DNA of 7,416 nt from an uncultured Collinsella sp. (lineage in GTDB: Bacteria; Actinomycetota; Coriobacteriia; Coriobacteriales; Coriobacteriaceae): the NCBI GenBank assembly GCA_902479205.1, contig CABSNX010000094.1:1-7416 (forward strand). The letters are read 5' to 3'. The first letter of the stretch is position 1, and every line of letters begins with the position of its first letter. Below the pieces are notes generated by a model. The model was not told where the DNA came from and made no database searches. It saw only the letters and a program-made list of their open reading frames with translations. Of the stretch, positions 1-4,934 are shown in pieces. The position numbers and the translations under genes are program-made.

Positions 1-561
1 CTCGTCGAGCAGCAGCAGGTCGGGAGCTTCGAGCAGCAGCTTGCACAGGGCCACGCGACGGCGCTCGCCGCCGGAAAGCACGTTGACCGGCATGTCAGAA
101 TCGGGCAGCTGCAGGGCGTCCATGGCCTGACCGAGCTTGGAATCGATATCCCAGCCGTCGGCGGCATCGATCTCGTCCTGGAGCTTTCCCATCTCGGCCA
201 TGAGTGCGTCCATGTCACAGTCCGGGTCGCACATCTCCTCGCCGATCTTATTGAAGCGATCGACCTTGGCGATCATATCGCCAAACGCCATGCGCACGTT
301 CTCGATGACGGTCTTGTCGTCGTCGAGTGGCGGCTCCTGCTGCAGGATGCCCACGGTGTAGCCGGGGGTGAGCCTGGCATCGCCGTTGGAGACCTCCTCG
401 ATGCCGGCCATGATCTTGAGCAGGGTCGACTTGCCCATGCCGTTGGGGCCCACGACGCCGATCTTGGCACCGGGGTAGAAGCTCAGGGTCACGTCGTCAA
501 GGATTACCTTGTCGCCATGGGCCTTACGAGCCTGATACATCTGGTAGATAAACTCCGCCAT
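1..561 (-). CDS. ettA: Energy-dependent translational throttle protein EttA (ABC-F ATPase), N-terminal part
   Basis: This is the first 187 residues of a cytoplasmic ABC-F ATPase that binds the ribosomal E site and gates the start of elongation according to the ATP/ADP ratio (family knowledge). The protein starts MAEFIYQMYQARKAHGDKVI, a typical EttA opening. Walker A is GPNGMGKST (residues 38-46), with Met where Ala is usual. The Q-loop is around LQQEPP (73-78), and a charged helical stretch at about 95-135 fits the EttA arm. The ABC signature is LSGGERRRVAL (162-172). The reading frame runs off the window just at Walker B (LLLLDE, 182-187), so the linker and second ABC domain (about two thirds of a usual 550-560 residue protein) lie outside. 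The ATG at 559-561 is chosen by homology. Upstream, AAAGGA is rather far away (about 12 nt), so the ribosome site is ordinary to weak. No convincing promoter was found in 562-650. Family assignment is very secure. Confidence 0.95.
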   Translation of the reverse strand, partial: MAEFIYQMYQARKAHGDKVILDDVTLSFYPGAKIGVVGPNGMGKSTLLKIMAGIEEVSNGDARLTPGYTVGILQQEPPLDDDKTVIENVRMAFGDMIAKVDRFNKIGEEMCDPDCDMDALMAEMGKLQDEIDAADGWDIDSKLGQAMDALQLPDSDMPVNVLSGGERRRVALCKLLLEAPDLLLLDE

Positions 562-652
562 TTGCCTGTTTTATCCTTTCTACCTGCTGTTTCCCTATTC
601 TTGTTTCGCTTTAGTGGAAACGAAATGGAAAAACCAGCTCTGAAACGTAACG

Positions 653-679
653 AAAAAGGGGCATGGTTGCCCATACCCC
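653..679 (-). terminator. Rho-independent terminator of the ArsR/sdpI operon
   Basis: Read on the minus strand, GGGG-T-ATGG, loop GCAA, CCAT-G-CCCC forms a 9-bp stem (658-679) followed directly by TTTTT (653-657). The central pair is a G-U wobble in minus-strand RNA but a C-A mismatch on the plus strand, so the hairpin is built for minus-strand transcripts. It lies 67 nt after the sdpI stop and before ettA, and so separates the two transcription units. Confidence 0.85.
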
Positions 680-746
680 CTAATACTACCTGGGAAAAGT
701 TCCCCCGGAACATACTATGAACTGCGTACGCTAGTTTTCCGCAACC

Positions 747-1451
747 TTAGCGAGCGGCTCGCTGCGATTTGCGCCACAGCAGATACGAGTAGACGTAGAC
801 GGCTCCAACCGAACCAAACGCCAGAACCGCAATCACCGCGGCGACGACTTCACTCGAAAGCACGCTGCCTGCCACGCCCATCACAATCAGGCCAAAGCCC
901 AGCACCATAAAGCAGGCACCGCCAAAGCGCTGCGTACGGCGCCAGTTCTCGGGATTGGCAAGCGCCCAAGGCGTCTTGATACCGAGCGTATAGTTCTGCT
1001 TCACACGCGGCAAGTAGTTGCCTACGCCGATGAACAGCAAACCGACAACACCGGAAATCAGCACGTTGACCGAACCGACCGCCGGCACCACGCCCCAGAC
1101 CGTAAGCTCTCCCAGCCAGCTTATGGCGCACATGAACAAGGTGAAGGCGATTACGAAGCCCTGATAGAACTTGCCCGAGGTTCGATATGCCTCACCTTTG
1201 GGATCGATGCGCGGCACCACGCAGAACATTGCGAGAAGCACCAGAGGCAGCACGCCGAGCGCGGAGGCCATCCAGCTGGGACCCCAACCGTCGACGGCGC
1301 CGTTCGCGCCCCAGTGCGTGGGAATCTGCCCAGGCAAGCTCGGCATCACCATGAGATGCGCTACGACATTGGCGACGCACAGAGCGACCAGCGCAATCCA
1401 CACGCGCGACGATACCCCCGTGGGGTGAATGCCCTTGTTTTCGTTATTCAT
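747..1451 (-). CDS. sdpI: SdpI-family integral membrane protein (DUF1648 + SdpI domain)
   Basis: A 234-residue membrane protein. In Bacillus subtilis, SdpI gives immunity to the SDP killing peptide and also sequesters the repressor SdpR at the membrane (family knowledge); many homologues have unknown cues. About six hydrophobic segments are visible at roughly 17-36, 62-79, 98-116, 127-143, 180-197 and 202-225. The DUF1648 hallmark, with IPTHWGANGAVDGWG, is at 43-57. The SdpI hallmark, GNYLPRVKQNYTLGIKTPWA followed by NPENWRRTQRFGG, is at 144-178. The ATG at 1449-1451 is chosen over an in-frame GTG at 1460 because GGAAGG sits 8 nt before the ATG, while the GTG has no proper spacing. The gene overlaps the end of the ArsR gene by 8 bp, so translation is coupled. 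No toxin precursor or sdpAB genes are seen, so an immunity role is inference; stress-sensing membrane protein is the neutral alternative. Confidence 0.9.
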   Translation of the reverse strand: MNNENKGIHPTGVSSRVWIALVALCVANVVAHLMVMPSLPGQIPTHWGANGAVDGWGPSWMASALGVLPLVLLAMFCVVPRIDPKGEAYRTSGKFYQGFVIAFTLFMCAISWLGELTVWGVVPAVGSVNVLISGVVGLLFIGVGNYLPRVKQNYTLGIKTPWALANPENWRRTQRFGGACFMVLGFGLIVMGVAGSVLSSEVVAAVIAVLAFGSVGAVYVYSYLLWRKSQRAAR

Positions 1452-1722
1452 CCTTATCACCTTCCGTGTTTGTAAAGCCCATAAACCAACCGATCAAGTC
1501 CTGCATGACGGTAGTGTTTAAGCTGTATACGATGTTTTGACCATGACGTTCGTCGGTTACCAACCCGGCGTTTTTGAGCGTCGCCAAGTGATGGCTCAGC
1601 GACGGCTTACTGATATCGAAATGCTCGGCAAGCTCCCCCGCCGTGCAATTGCCCTCGCGCAGCAACTCCAAAATGCGCCGTCGCGTTGGATCGGCAAGCG
1701 CCTTAAAACCCTCTCCCGGCAT
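1444..1722 (-). CDS. ArsR-family autorepressor, SdpR-like
   Basis: A 92-residue winged-helix regulator. The N-terminus FKALADPTRRRILELLREG (6-24) is the classic ArsR opening. The helix-turn-helix covers about 26-55 (CTAGELAEHFDISKPSLSHH and on), followed by the wing around DERHGQNIVYSLN (57-69). The cysteine metal box ELCVCDL is absent (one Cys at 26), so metal sensing is unlikely. SdpR-type repressors instead act as autorepressors whose control comes from the SdpI partner encoded next to them. Start choice: the ATG at 1720-1722 has AAAGGGGG 5-6 nt upstream. The more distal ATGs at 1735-1740 lie upstream of that ribosome site and would put it inside the gene, so they are rejected. It is the first gene of the pair and overlaps sdpI by 8 bp. 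The promoter and likely operator are just upstream at 1757-1808. Confidence 0.92.
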   Translation of the reverse strand: MPGEGFKALADPTRRRILELLREGNCTAGELAEHFDISKPSLSHHLATLKNAGLVTDERHGQNIVYSLNTTVMQDLIGWFMGFTNTEGDKDE

Positions 1723-1756
1723 AAGACCCCCTTTCATCATCTCTCATGACGCGCAC

Positions 1757-1785
1757 ACTATACTCGATATTTAGATGTTTGTCTA
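1757..1785 (-). promoter_or_regulatory. Promoter of the ArsR/sdpI operon
   Basis: On the minus strand the -35 is TAGACA (1780-1785, 5 of 6 to TTGACA), the spacer is 17 bp and the -10 is TATAGT (1757-1762, 5 of 6 to TATAAT). The predicted start near 1750 gives a leader of about 28 nt before the ArsR ATG at 1722. This is a near-consensus sigma-70-type promoter, and the inverted repeats at 1771-1808 cover its -35 and spacer. Confidence 0.75.
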
Positions 1786-1808
1786 ACTATCTAATACAGG
1801 AACATCTA
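1771..1808. promoter_or_regulatory. Likely operator: nested TTAGAT inverted half-sites
   Basis: Four related half-sites lie within 38 bp. TTAGAT (1771-1776) pairs with ATCTAA (1789-1794). TTAGA (1771-1775) also pairs with TCTAA (1782-1786) over a 6-bp gap. TAGATGTT (1772-1779) is a perfect inverted match to AACATCTA (1801-1808). They overlap the -35 and spacer of the ArsR promoter and lie just before the weak promoter proposed for the divergent small peptide. Short A/T-rich palindromes with TTAGA-like arms are usual targets of ArsR-family proteins, so binding by the neighbouring repressor is the likely meaning. Which pairing is used is not decided by sequence alone. Confidence 0.6.
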
Positions 1809-1837
1809 TAGAACATTCGTTCGTATTTAGCTACAAT
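1809..1837 (+). promoter_or_regulatory. Possible promoter of the 28-residue peptide
   Basis: The -10 is TACAAT (1832-1837, 5 of 6), with a poor -35 TAGAAC (1809-1814, 3 of 6) at a 17-bp spacing. It would give a leader of about 45 nt before the peptide ATG. The left edge abuts the operator half-site ending at 1808, so the ArsR protein could affect both divergent promoters. The weak -35 keeps the call tentative. Confidence 0.35.
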
Positions 1838-1888
1838 GGAAGTTGAAGCAGATGGGCCAGCTCCCTCTACCCGAGAAGGAGATGGACT

Positions 1889-1975
1889 ATGAGTATTGAC
1901 GATGTCCTGACGTTGTTATTGCTTGTAATCGCGGCTGTGGAGCTCGGCATCCACATTGGAGGTCGAATGAAATAG
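1889..1975 (+). CDS. 28-residue hydrophobic peptide, holin-like toxin type
   Basis: A very small gene encoding MSIDDVLTLLLLVIAAVELG followed by IHIGGRMK. An acidic N-cap (D4, D5), one membrane-spanning stretch (about 6-23, interrupted by E18) and a basic tail (R26, K28) can be seen. The ribosome site AGAAGGAG (1874-1881) is near-perfect and 7 nt before the ATG, which argues strongly for real translation. The opening M-S-x-x-D/E-x-L-x-L-L resembles the short 'putative holin-like toxin' peptides of Firmicutes, some of which belong to type I toxin-antitoxin loci; this likeness is from memory and the peptide is too short for certainty. It is divergent from the SdpR/SdpI pair and shares its regulatory region. 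No clear terminator or antisense promoter follows; the best hairpin nearby, CACG/CGTG at about 2010-2024, is too short. The function is unknown: toxin, small membrane regulator, or a ligand of SdpI. Confidence 0.6.
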   Translation: MSIDDVLTLLLLVIAAVELGIHIGGRMK

Positions 1976-2087
1976 CCGCCCCCGCGTAATGCGAAGACGG
2001 CCACTTCTCACGCTACAAACGTGTTTGGGAGTTGGCCAACCCGCGGCAACGGGTGCCATCTGCTTCAATCTTATGCGAATCCCGATC

Positions 2088-2118
2088 CCATTTCAACAAA
2101 CCCCAAGGGTTCAAATGG
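2088..2118. repeat. Imperfect inverted repeat upstream of tcdA
   Basis: Arms CCATTT (2088-2093) and AAATGG (2113-2118) pair, and inside them AACCC (2099-2103) pairs with GGGTT (2107-2111) around a CAA loop. The right arm overlaps the -35 of the tcdA promoter, so it could be an operator. No T-run follows, so it is not a terminator. Confidence 0.45.
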
Positions 2119-2139
2119 AATCGTAATAATACCTATAAT
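2110..2139 (+). promoter_or_regulatory. Promoter of the tcdA-tatD operon
   Basis: The -10 is a perfect TATAAT (2134-2139). The best -35 is TTCAAA (2110-2115, 4 of 6) at an 18-bp spacing. Transcription would begin near 2146, about 37 nt before the tcdA ATG. Confidence 0.6.
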
Positions 2140-2182
2140 GGCGATAGCTAAAACACGACCGACTCCCCATCGGAGGATATCT

Positions 2183-2980
2183 ATGACTGAAACCGCAGCC
2201 ACAGCCCCCATCGAGACACGCGACACCAAGCTCGAGATCATCATGGGCCGCGAGGCACTCGACAAGCTCGCCGATGGTACGGTGCTGGTGCTCGGCTGCG
2301 GAGGCGTGGGCTCCAACTGCTGCGAGGCACTCGCCCGCGGCGGCATCGGTCATTTCGTCATTCTGGATAAGGACGTCATCGCGCCCAGCAATATCAACCG
2401 TCAGGCCATCGCCTTTCACAGCACCGTCGGCAAGCGCAAGGTTGACGTGATGGAGGCCATGATCCACGACATCAATCCCGCCGCCACCGTCATCAAGCGC
2501 ACCGAATACTTGCTGAGCGACAACATCGATGATTTCTTCGCGAGCGTTTTGGAGCAGACGGACGGCAAGCTCGACTACGTCGTCGACGCCATCGACACCA
2601 TCTCGGCCAAGCTCACCATTGCCAAATATGCTCAGGACCACGACATTCGTTTGGTCAGCTCCATGGGCGGGGCCAACAAGCTCCATCCCGAGTGCCTCCG
2701 CTTTGCCGACATTTTCGATACGGTACGTGACCCCATGAGCCGCATCATGCGCAAAGAATGCAAGAAGCGCGGAATCAAGAGCCTGCATGTACTGTTTAGC
2801 TGCGAGGAATCGGTTAAGACACAGCCCCGCGACCCTTCCAACATCCACGAGCGCACCGAGCTGGGAACCGCCAGCTTTATGCCGCCCATCATGGGCCAGA
2901 TGATTGCCGGCGAGGTTATCCGCCAGATCAGCGGCCGCGGCACTGAGCGCGTACGCTCCGATGGCCAACGTCTGGACTAG
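2183..2980 (+). CDS. tcdA: tRNA threonylcarbamoyladenosine dehydratase TcdA (E1-like ThiF fold)
   Basis: A 265-residue cytoplasmic enzyme, close to the 268 residues of E. coli TcdA (CsdL/YgdL). It uses ATP to cyclise t6A to ct6A at position 37 of ANN-decoding tRNAs. The E1-like nucleotide-binding motif GCGGVGS is at 38-44. The adenylation signature LDKDVIAPSNINRQ is at 61-74, VDAIDTISAK at 134-143, and the family block SSMGGANKLHPE at 159-170. RDPMSRIMRKECKKRGI at 182-198 is typical of TcdA rather than MoeB or ThiF, and the MoeB/ThiF zinc CxxC pairs are absent. The C-terminal helix GQMIAGEVIRQISG (238-251) is also standard. The ATG at 2183 is chosen because GGAGG (2172-2176) lies 6 nt before it; a longer frame from 2021 reads through the promoter and is not used. 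The tatD gene follows after 14 nt. Confidence 0.92.
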   Translation: MTETAATAPIETRDTKLEIIMGREALDKLADGTVLVLGCGGVGSNCCEALARGGIGHFVILDKDVIAPSNINRQAIAFHSTVGKRKVDVMEAMIHDINPAATVIKRTEYLLSDNIDDFFASVLEQTDGKLDYVVDAIDTISAKLTIAKYAQDHDIRLVSSMGGANKLHPECLRFADIFDTVRDPMSRIMRKECKKRGIKSLHVLFSCEESVKTQPRDPSNIHERTELGTASFMPPIMGQMIAGEVIRQISGRGTERVRSDGQRLD

Positions 2981-2994
2981 CGGAGCGCACCGAG

Positions 2995-3777
2995 ATGGAG
3001 CCCCGGCTATTTGATGCACACTGCCATCTTGATTTAATGGCTCACCCGGACGCCGTTGCCGATGAGGCGACGGCGCTGGGCTTGGGTCTATTTGACTGCG
3101 GCGTCAATCCGCGCGACTTTTCGGCCGCAAACGAGCGCGCCTGTCGCCAACCAGGCATCATCGCCGGCGTTGGGCTTCACCCCTGGTGGCTCGCCGATGG
3201 CCACTGCGGTTTTGTCGAAGTCAATCTGCTTTGCGAAGTTGCTGCCCAAGAACGCTACATCGGCGAAGTCGGACTCGACTTTTCCGCGCGCTTTGCTGGA
3301 AGTGAGCCGCTACAAATACAGGCACTTAACCGGCTCTGCGATGCGCTCGTGCAGCATCCTCTTACCGGGCGCGTGATATCAATTCACGCCGTTCGTTCGG
3401 CAGGAGCCGTACTGGACGTCCTCGAATCGCATGGACTACTCATCCCAAACCCCGACTCCCCCGTTATCATCTTCCACTGGTTTAGCGGTACTTCGGACGA
3501 ACTCGTCCGCGCGCGTAATGCGGGCTGTTATTTTTCCGTCAACGAACGCATGCTCGCATCTAAACGAGGACGCGAATACGTACGACAAATTCCACTCGAT
3601 CGTTTACTGCTCGAGACCGATGCACCAGCGGAGGCAAACGCAGAAATAAGCGCACAGTCACTCATCAGATCGCTCGAAAGCGCCTCAGAACACGTCGCCT
3701 CGCTCAAAAAATGCGACGCAAAGCATATTGAGTCGGCGGTTTTAGCGAATGCACGCTCTGTTTTTAGCCTCCGCTAA
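2995..3777 (+). CDS. TatD-family metal-dependent hydrolase (DNase-type)
   Basis: A 260-residue TIM-barrel hydrolase of the TatD family, whose members use two metal ions and cut DNA 3'-5' or act on other phosphoesters. All expected ligands are present: H9 and H11 (FDAHCHLD), E91 (YIGEVGLDF), H131 (ISIHAVRS), H161 (IIFHWFSG) and D209 (LLLETDAP). The blocks FHWFSGTSDEL and CYFSVNERMLASKRGREYV resemble the shorter TatD subgroup that includes QatD of the Qat defence system more than the housekeeping TatD; this is from memory. No QatA, QatB or QatC is present. The ATG at 2995 has GGAG 9 nt upstream and follows the tcdA stop by 14 nt, so the two genes share a transcript. Codon use becomes more A/T-rich towards the 3' end. 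The substrate cannot be told from sequence. Confidence 0.88.
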   Translation: MEPRLFDAHCHLDLMAHPDAVADEATALGLGLFDCGVNPRDFSAANERACRQPGIIAGVGLHPWWLADGHCGFVEVNLLCEVAAQERYIGEVGLDFSARFAGSEPLQIQALNRLCDALVQHPLTGRVISIHAVRSAGAVLDVLESHGLLIPNPDSPVIIFHWFSGTSDELVRARNAGCYFSVNERMLASKRGREYVRQIPLDRLLLETDAPAEANAEISAQSLIRSLESASEHVASLKKCDAKHIESAVLANARSVFSLR

Positions 3778-3782
3778 CCCCT

Positions 3783-4012
3783 GTGGTCAAAAAACGTCAA
3801 ATATGAGTACTGCTAGCGAAATGGATACATTACTCTGAGCTTTCCGACCACCAGAATAATCTACGATTGTCCATTAACTAACACTTTTACAGTCACTCAT
3901 CCTGCATTTTCGCAATCTTAAACCCCTCCAAACGCTCAAATCACGTCTGAAGGGGTCGATTTTGCTGCGACTAAATTAGTCACAGTACTCATATTTGGCT
4001 TTTTTTGACCAC
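3783..4012. repeat. 230-bp element with 30-bp terminal inverted repeats (MITE-like)
   Basis: The left arm (3783-3812) begins GTGGTCAAAAAA and ends AAATATGAGTACTG. The right arm (3983-4012) is its reverse complement, beginning CAGTACTCATATTT and ending GACCAC. They agree at 28 of 30 positions; the differences are at 3795/4000 and 3797/3998. A further GACCACC at 3848-3854, preceded by TTACTCTGAG, looks like a degraded inner copy of the right end. Between the arms lie a 13-bp hairpin (3922-3956) and a near-perfect palindrome GACTAAATTAGTC (3969-3981). No coding capacity and no target-site duplication are visible. Its place between two converging operons suggests either a tolerated non-autonomous mobile element or a dispersed palindromic repeat that could help end transcription from both sides. 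Confidence 0.75.
3922..3956 (-). terminator. Hairpin within the element, possible weak terminator
   Basis: Arms at 3922-3934 and 3944-3956 with a 9-nt loop. As minus-strand RNA all 13 positions pair, two of them as G-U; as plus-strand RNA two of those become mismatches. On the minus strand the stem is followed by TTTAAGATT, a weak T-rich tail. On the plus strand TTTT follows 3 nt after the stem (3960-3963). It may help to end the frl-type operon, or the tatD transcript, but the T-runs are poor. Confidence 0.4.
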
Positions 4013-4026
4013 CGAGTCACGGGAAG

Positions 4027-4074
4027 GCACCAATACAGCTCCCCGGGACAGCTCGGCTATTCGACGATTGGTGC
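4027..4074. repeat. Nested inverted repeat across the 3' end of the kinase gene
   Basis: GCACCAAT (4027-4034) is a perfect inverted match to ATTGGTGC (4067-4074). The right arm lies in the last codons of the frlD-like gene, whose stop is at 4057-4059. Inside it are AGCT arms around CCCGGG (about 4037-4053), and CCGAG (4012-4016) also pairs with CTCGG (4052-4056). A folded 3' end of the operon mRNA is likely; no T-run follows on the minus strand, so it is not a standard terminator. Confidence 0.5.
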
Positions 4075-4920
4075 TCCGTGGCCCCAAGAACCTTCCATGC
4101 CGCACACGGTCGAGGCAAACCCGGCAGCAAAGTCGAGCGCGCGCTCGATGGCCTCGGCGCCATCCTCACCGCGCTTGGCGGAATCGAGATAGCACATCAA
4201 AAACGAGGTGAGGAACGAGTCGCCCGCCCCCATGGTGTCCTTCATGTCCGTTACCGGTTTAGCCAGCTGGCGGTAATAACGCTCGCCGTCGTAAGCAATG
4301 CAGCCCTCGGCGCCCGCCGTAGCCGACACAAAACGCGGACCCAGGCCCTTCACCCATGCCAGACGCTCGCGAATCTCGTCCTCACTCGCGGCATCCGCCG
4401 CACTAAAGAAAGCGAAATCGACGTAGGGCGCAATCTGCTCGTAGTACTCGTCGGTAGAGTCGTCCGAAAAGTCAAAAGAGACCGTGACGCCCGCAGCCTT
4501 CAACTTGGGCAGCTCGCGCTCGGTGAAGCAATAGTTGCCCGAATGAACCACATCGAACTGCTTCATGTACGCAAGGTCAAAGCGATCGAGGACATAGCGC
4601 GCATCGCCACGGATACCGCCCTCGTTGGAGCCAAGGAAGACACGGTCACCGTCAACGACGGTCACGCGAGCCGCTCCGTTCTCGCCAATCATCTGCTCGC
4701 ACTTGTCAAGCTCGATACCCTCATCCTCGAGGCTTGCAATGACATGCTCGGCAGCGGCATCATTGCCAAAAATGCCCATGTATGCAGAGCGTGCGGCACC
4801 GCATTTCTTGGCATAAACGGCGAAGTTCACCGCATTGCCGCCGGGATACATGGTGTGGATATGCTCGTAGCGATCGACGACGTTATCGCCAAATCCGAGC
4901 GCGTTAACGTTAAATGCCAT
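4057..4920 (-). CDS. frlD: PfkB-family sugar kinase, FrlD-like (fructosamine 6-kinase)
   Basis: A 287-residue cytoplasmic kinase of the ribokinase/PfkB family, a little longer than E. coli FrlD (261). FrlD phosphorylates C6 of the sugar part of fructoselysine with ATP. The N-terminal FGDNVVDRY (10-18) and YPGGNAVNFAVY (25-36) match the FrlD pattern GDNxVDxY / GGNAVNxAVY. FDFSDD (149-154) corresponds to the FrlD FDFSD block. The PfkB signature DTMGAGDSF (228-236) carries the catalytic base D234 and the anion hole. It is the last gene of the operon, 14 nt after the deglycase gene, with AGAAGGGA (TACTAGAAGGGAC) as ribosome site about 9 nt before ATG 4918-4920. The exact Amadori substrate (fructoselysine, glucoselysine or another fructosamine) is inferred from neighbours, not proven. 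Confidence 0.85.
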   Translation of the reverse strand: MAFNVNALGFGDNVVDRYEHIHTMYPGGNAVNFAVYAKKCGAARSAYMGIFGNDAAAEHVIASLEDEGIELDKCEQMIGENGAARVTVVDGDRVFLGSNEGGIRGDARYVLDRFDLAYMKQFDVVHSGNYCFTERELPKLKAAGVTVSFDFSDDSTDEYYEQIAPYVDFAFFSAADAASEDEIRERLAWVKGLGPRFVSATAGAEGCIAYDGERYYRQLAKPVTDMKDTMGAGDSFLTSFLMCYLDSAKRGEDGAEAIERALDFAAGFASTVCGMEGSWGHGAPIVE

Positions 4921-4934
4921 GGCCTTTGTCCCTT

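Larger units (their letters stand above)
1976..2182. other. Intergenic region ahead of tcdA
   Basis: This holds no gene that can be supported. It contains a weak hairpin ACCCG/CGGGT near 2039-2054 without a T-run, an imperfect inverted repeat at 2088-2118, the tcdA promoter at 2110-2139 and the tcdA ribosome site GGAGG at 2172-2176. A 45-codon reading frame (1989-2126) has no ribosome site and is not called. Confidence 0.6.
3778..4056. other. Convergent intergenic gap filled by a palindromic element
   Basis: The space between the tatD stop and the stop of the minus-strand kinase contains no supported gene. It is almost entirely the 230-bp element at 3783-4012, followed by a second set of nested inverted repeats (4012-4074) that runs into the end of the kinase gene. 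No canonical terminator with a clean stem and T-run is present for either operon. Confidence 0.7.

Noticed and set aside
1444..1722. Metal-sensing ArsR/SmtB regulator
   Set aside because: No ELCVCDL-type cysteine box and no metal transporter next to it; the SdpI neighbour points to an SdpR-type autorepressor.
1989..2126. 45-codon frame between the small peptide and tcdA
   Set aside because: No ribosome site, no hydrophobic or recognisable pattern, and it overlaps the tcdA promoter region.
2021..2182. N-terminal extension of TcdA by 54 residues
   Set aside because: The stretch includes the promoter and the GGAGG ribosome site for the ATG at 2183, and TcdA homologues do not have it.
2111..3019. 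302-codon minus-strand frame opposite tcdA
   Set aside because: It is the antisense shadow of a clearly homologous plus-strand gene and its translation resembles no protein family that I recognise.
2995..3777. Qat anti-phage system
   Set aside because: Only a QatD-like TatD protein is present; no QatA ATPase, QatB or QatC is nearby and the neighbour is TcdA.
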